Shown here piece by piece: positions 62,236 to 64,000 of a stretch of DNA of 64,000 bases (the first letter of the stretch is position 1; each line of letters starts with the position of its first letter). The DNA comes from Pseudomonas sp. MWU13-2100 (lineage in GTDB: Bacteria; Pseudomonadota; Gammaproteobacteria; Pseudomonadales; Pseudomonadaceae), in NCBI RefSeq assembly GCF_023242365.1, contig NZ_JALLIX010000037.1, positions 1 to 64,000 of the forward strand. Reading direction: 5' to 3'. A program made the translations under genes and the position numbers. Below the pieces are notes generated by a model that was not told the origin of the DNA, made no database searches, and saw only the letters and a list, made by a program, of their open reading frames with translations.

Positions 62236-62578
62236 CACTATGCACTTCCCTATGCAGGTTACTTTCAAAGATCCTCTTACTCGGCAAAGCAACTGGAATT
62301 CAGATCCACCCTCAGGGCGGGGATTTACGAGGGTATTGAAGGCTATTTGAGTGCGCCGATCACCCACAGCCACATCCAAGACGTTTCCAGCAATGAGCAT
62401 GTCCGCCATGCCGATGCCTGGAACCTGGCCGACATTGCATTCGGCGCTCAATACCAGGTCATTGACGAATCCGCCGACCGCCCGGCAATCTCCCTGACAT
62501 TTGACCTGAGCGCGCCAACGGGAAGAAAGCGATACAACCACACCTTCAATAGCTGGAAAGACCCGCTGAATAACAGCG
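62236..62578 (+). pseudogene. Remnant of a beta-barrel outer-membrane protein (FapF-like transporter?)
   Basis: A reading stretch with protein-like content and no proper start: YAGYFQRSSYSAKQLEFRST, AGIYEGIEGYLSAPITHSHI, NLADIAFGAQYQVIDESADR, PAISLTFDLSAPTGRKRY. Alternating hydrophobic residues and the LADIAFGAQY/APTG pattern resemble the outer-membrane channel proteins found beside C39 peptidases (FapF type). Both ends of the gene are missing. It merges by an apparent deletion into the next remnant in another frame. Confidence 0.4.
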
Positions 62579-62917
62579 GAGAACCTCGGCTACACCGCCG
62601 ACGGTGTATTACTCCCAGCGAAATCGGTATATGCCTTGCAGGGCCCGGTCATCATTCTTCTGCGCAGAAGCAAACTGAATCAGTTTGTTGTGCTCAAAGG
62701 CGTCGGCCAAGGGCGTGCCTTTCTCGCCGATCCCGCTCGCGGACAGCTCAGACTGCCGCTCTTCCAATGGCTTCAGGATTGGCAAGGCGAAGCGCTCATC
62801 GTCGGTCGTGAAGGGTTCGGGGTACCCACTCATCACCACTTGAACATACCCGGCAGCCGGTATATTTCACCCGAAACCGACGCGCTCAGGACACTACAAA
62901 GAATACCTATAAATTGA
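62570..62917 (+). pseudogene. Remnant of a C39-family peptidase (C-terminal half)
   Basis: The frame reads NLGYTADGVLLPAKSVYALQ, then NQFVVLKGVGQGRAFLADPA, RGQLRLPLFQWLQDWQG, to TLQRIPIN and stop. This is the second half of a C39 bacteriocin-processing-type peptidase domain. The catalytic Cys half is gone, and the catalytic His before FVVLKGV is replaced by Gln. Clearly decayed; probably pairs with the preceding remnant as leftover of a Fap-like or processing locus. Confidence 0.55.
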
Positions 62918-63046
62918 TGTCCGGCAGGGCCCCCCTGAACTCAGCGGACATTCGCCCCCCCGTGTTAACCTTGCCCCCATCGAAAAAGTCCCGCGCCAGG
63001 CGCTCGACTCTGCTCTCCACTCAAAACGAATCCGTCTAAGTATCCG

Positions 63047-64000
63047 ATGAGTAAAAATAGCCCCGATCTGTCCTCCCACACCCCGATGATGCAGCAGTAC
63101 TGGCGCCTGAAGAACCAGCACCCCGATCAGCTGATGTTCTACCGCATGGGCGACTTCTACGAGATTTTCTATGAAGACGCGAAGAAGGCCGCCAAGCTGC
63201 TCGATATCACCCTCACAGCCCGTGGGCAATCGGCCGGACAGGCGATTCCGATGTGTGGGATTCCTTACCACTCCCTCGAGGGTTATCTCGCCAAGCTGGT
63301 GAAGCTCGGCGAGTCGGTAGTGATCTGCGAGCAGATCGGCGATCCGGCCACCAGCAAGGGGCCGGTCGAACGCCAGGTGGTACGTATCATCACCCCCGGC
63401 ACGGTCAGCGACGAAGCCCTGCTCGATGAGCGCCGCGACAACCTGATCGCCGCGGTACTGGGCGACGAGCGTCTGTTCGGCCTGGCCGTGCTGGACATCA
63501 CCAGCGGCAACTTCACCGTCCTCGAAATCAAGGGCTGGGAAAACCTGCTGGCGGAGCTGGAACGCATCAACCCGGTCGAGCTGATGATCCCGGATGACTG
63601 GCCACAAGGCCTACCGGCGGAAAAACGTCGTGGGACTCGTCGTCGCGCACCATGGGACTTTGAACGAGACTCCGCGCTCAAAAGCCTCTGCCAGCAATTT
63701 TCCGTGCAGGACCTCAAGGGCTTCGGTTGCGAAACACTGACCCTGGCCATCGGTGCCGCCGGCTGCCTGCTCAGCTACGCCAAGGAGACCCAGCGCACCG
63801 CCCTGCCCCACCTGCGCAGCCTGCGCCACGAACGCCTGGACGACACCGTGGTGCTCGACGGCGCCAGCCGCCGTAACCTGGAACTGGATACCAACCTTGC
63901 CGGCGGCCGCGAAAACACCCTGCAATCGGTGGTCGACCGCTGCCAGACCGCCATGGGCAGCCGCCTGCTGACCCGCTGGTTGAACCGCCCGCTGCGCGAC
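63047..64000 (+). CDS. mutS: DNA mismatch repair protein MutS (truncated by window end)
   Basis: The first 318 codons of MutS: the mismatch-recognition domain with FYRMGDFYEIFYEDA (the conserved Phe-X-Glu at the mispair), GQAIPMCGIPYHSLEGYLA, then the connector and the start of the lever domain (SRLLTRWLNRPLRD). The frame is open to the last base of the window. It binds mismatches and starts methyl-independent repair in Pseudomonas. It marks the right border of the tailocin locus. Confidence 0.97.
   Translation, partial: MSKNSPDLSSHTPMMQQYWRLKNQHPDQLMFYRMGDFYEIFYEDAKKAAKLLDITLTARGQSAGQAIPMCGIPYHSLEGYLAKLVKLGESVVICEQIGDPATSKGPVERQVVRIITPGTVSDEALLDERRDNLIAAVLGDERLFGLAVLDITSGNFTVLEIKGWENLLAELERINPVELMIPDDWPQGLPAEKRRGTRRRAPWDFERDSALKSLCQQFSVQDLKGFGCETLTLAIGAAGCLLSYAKETQRTALPHLRSLRHERLDDTVVLDGASRRNLELDTNLAGGRENTLQSVVDRCQTAMGSRLLTRWLNRPLRD

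Overview
The window is a GC-rich Pseudomonas chromosome segment, most like the P. fluorescens group. The evidence is the pcaT-pcaF-pcaJ-pcaI-pcaR cluster, the dgkA/erdR and fpr/finR pairs, the braCDEFG operon, several P. fluorescens-type REP families, and a headless phage tail (tailocin) between cinA-recA-recX and mutS, which is a classic tailocin locus in this group. All identifications come from reading the sequence; no search was run.

Layout. 1-7.3 kb: a deacetylase lipoprotein, then the beta-ketoadipate (protocatechuate) genes pcaD, pcaT, pcaF, pcaJ, pcaI and the regulator pcaR, with paired PcaR boxes. 7.3-10.4 kb: a candidate small RNA, a small conserved protein, the phosphate transporter Pit, and two tiny genes too short for usual ORF calling; one is probably the cbb3-oxidase subunit ccoM under an ANR box. 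10.5-16.6 kb: a LysR/RidA/class V aminotransferase group and rapA. 16.6-17.4 kb: a tandem array of eight 93/94-bp REP units. 17.4-24.6 kb: an MFS transporter, a YkgJ protein, a MHYT-GGDEF-EAL c-di-GMP enzyme and a large tubulin/FtsZ-superfamily protein. 25-30 kb: the branched-chain amino acid ABC transporter. 30.2-32.7 kb: a bufferin-type (MNIO/DUF692) copper-metallophore operon. 32.8-45.8 kb: housekeeping and regulatory genes ending in recX, recA and the PncC-type cinA.

46.0-62.1 kb holds a complete Mu-like contractile tail module transcribed leftward. In order of transcription it has an S24 self-cleaving repressor, holin, tail terminator, DUF2635, sheath, tube, frameshifted chaperone pair, tape measure, DNA-circularisation protein, baseplate genes (gp44-gp48), tail fibre, fibre-assembly protein, a broken small gene, GH19 endolysin and nested Rz/Rz1 spanins. 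There is no capsid, terminase, integrase or replication gene, so it should make a contractile R-type tailocin. Its probable promoter carries an operator in its spacer, with the SOS genes recA/recX next door. Degraded outer-membrane-protein and C39-peptidase remnants separate the repressor from mutS, which runs off the right edge.

The points most worth a second look are the solitary tubulin-like GTPase, the bufferin operon, the repeat-expanded tape measure, the in-frame TGA in the lysis region, the ANR-ccoM unit, the possible PcaR-linked small RNA and the REP array.
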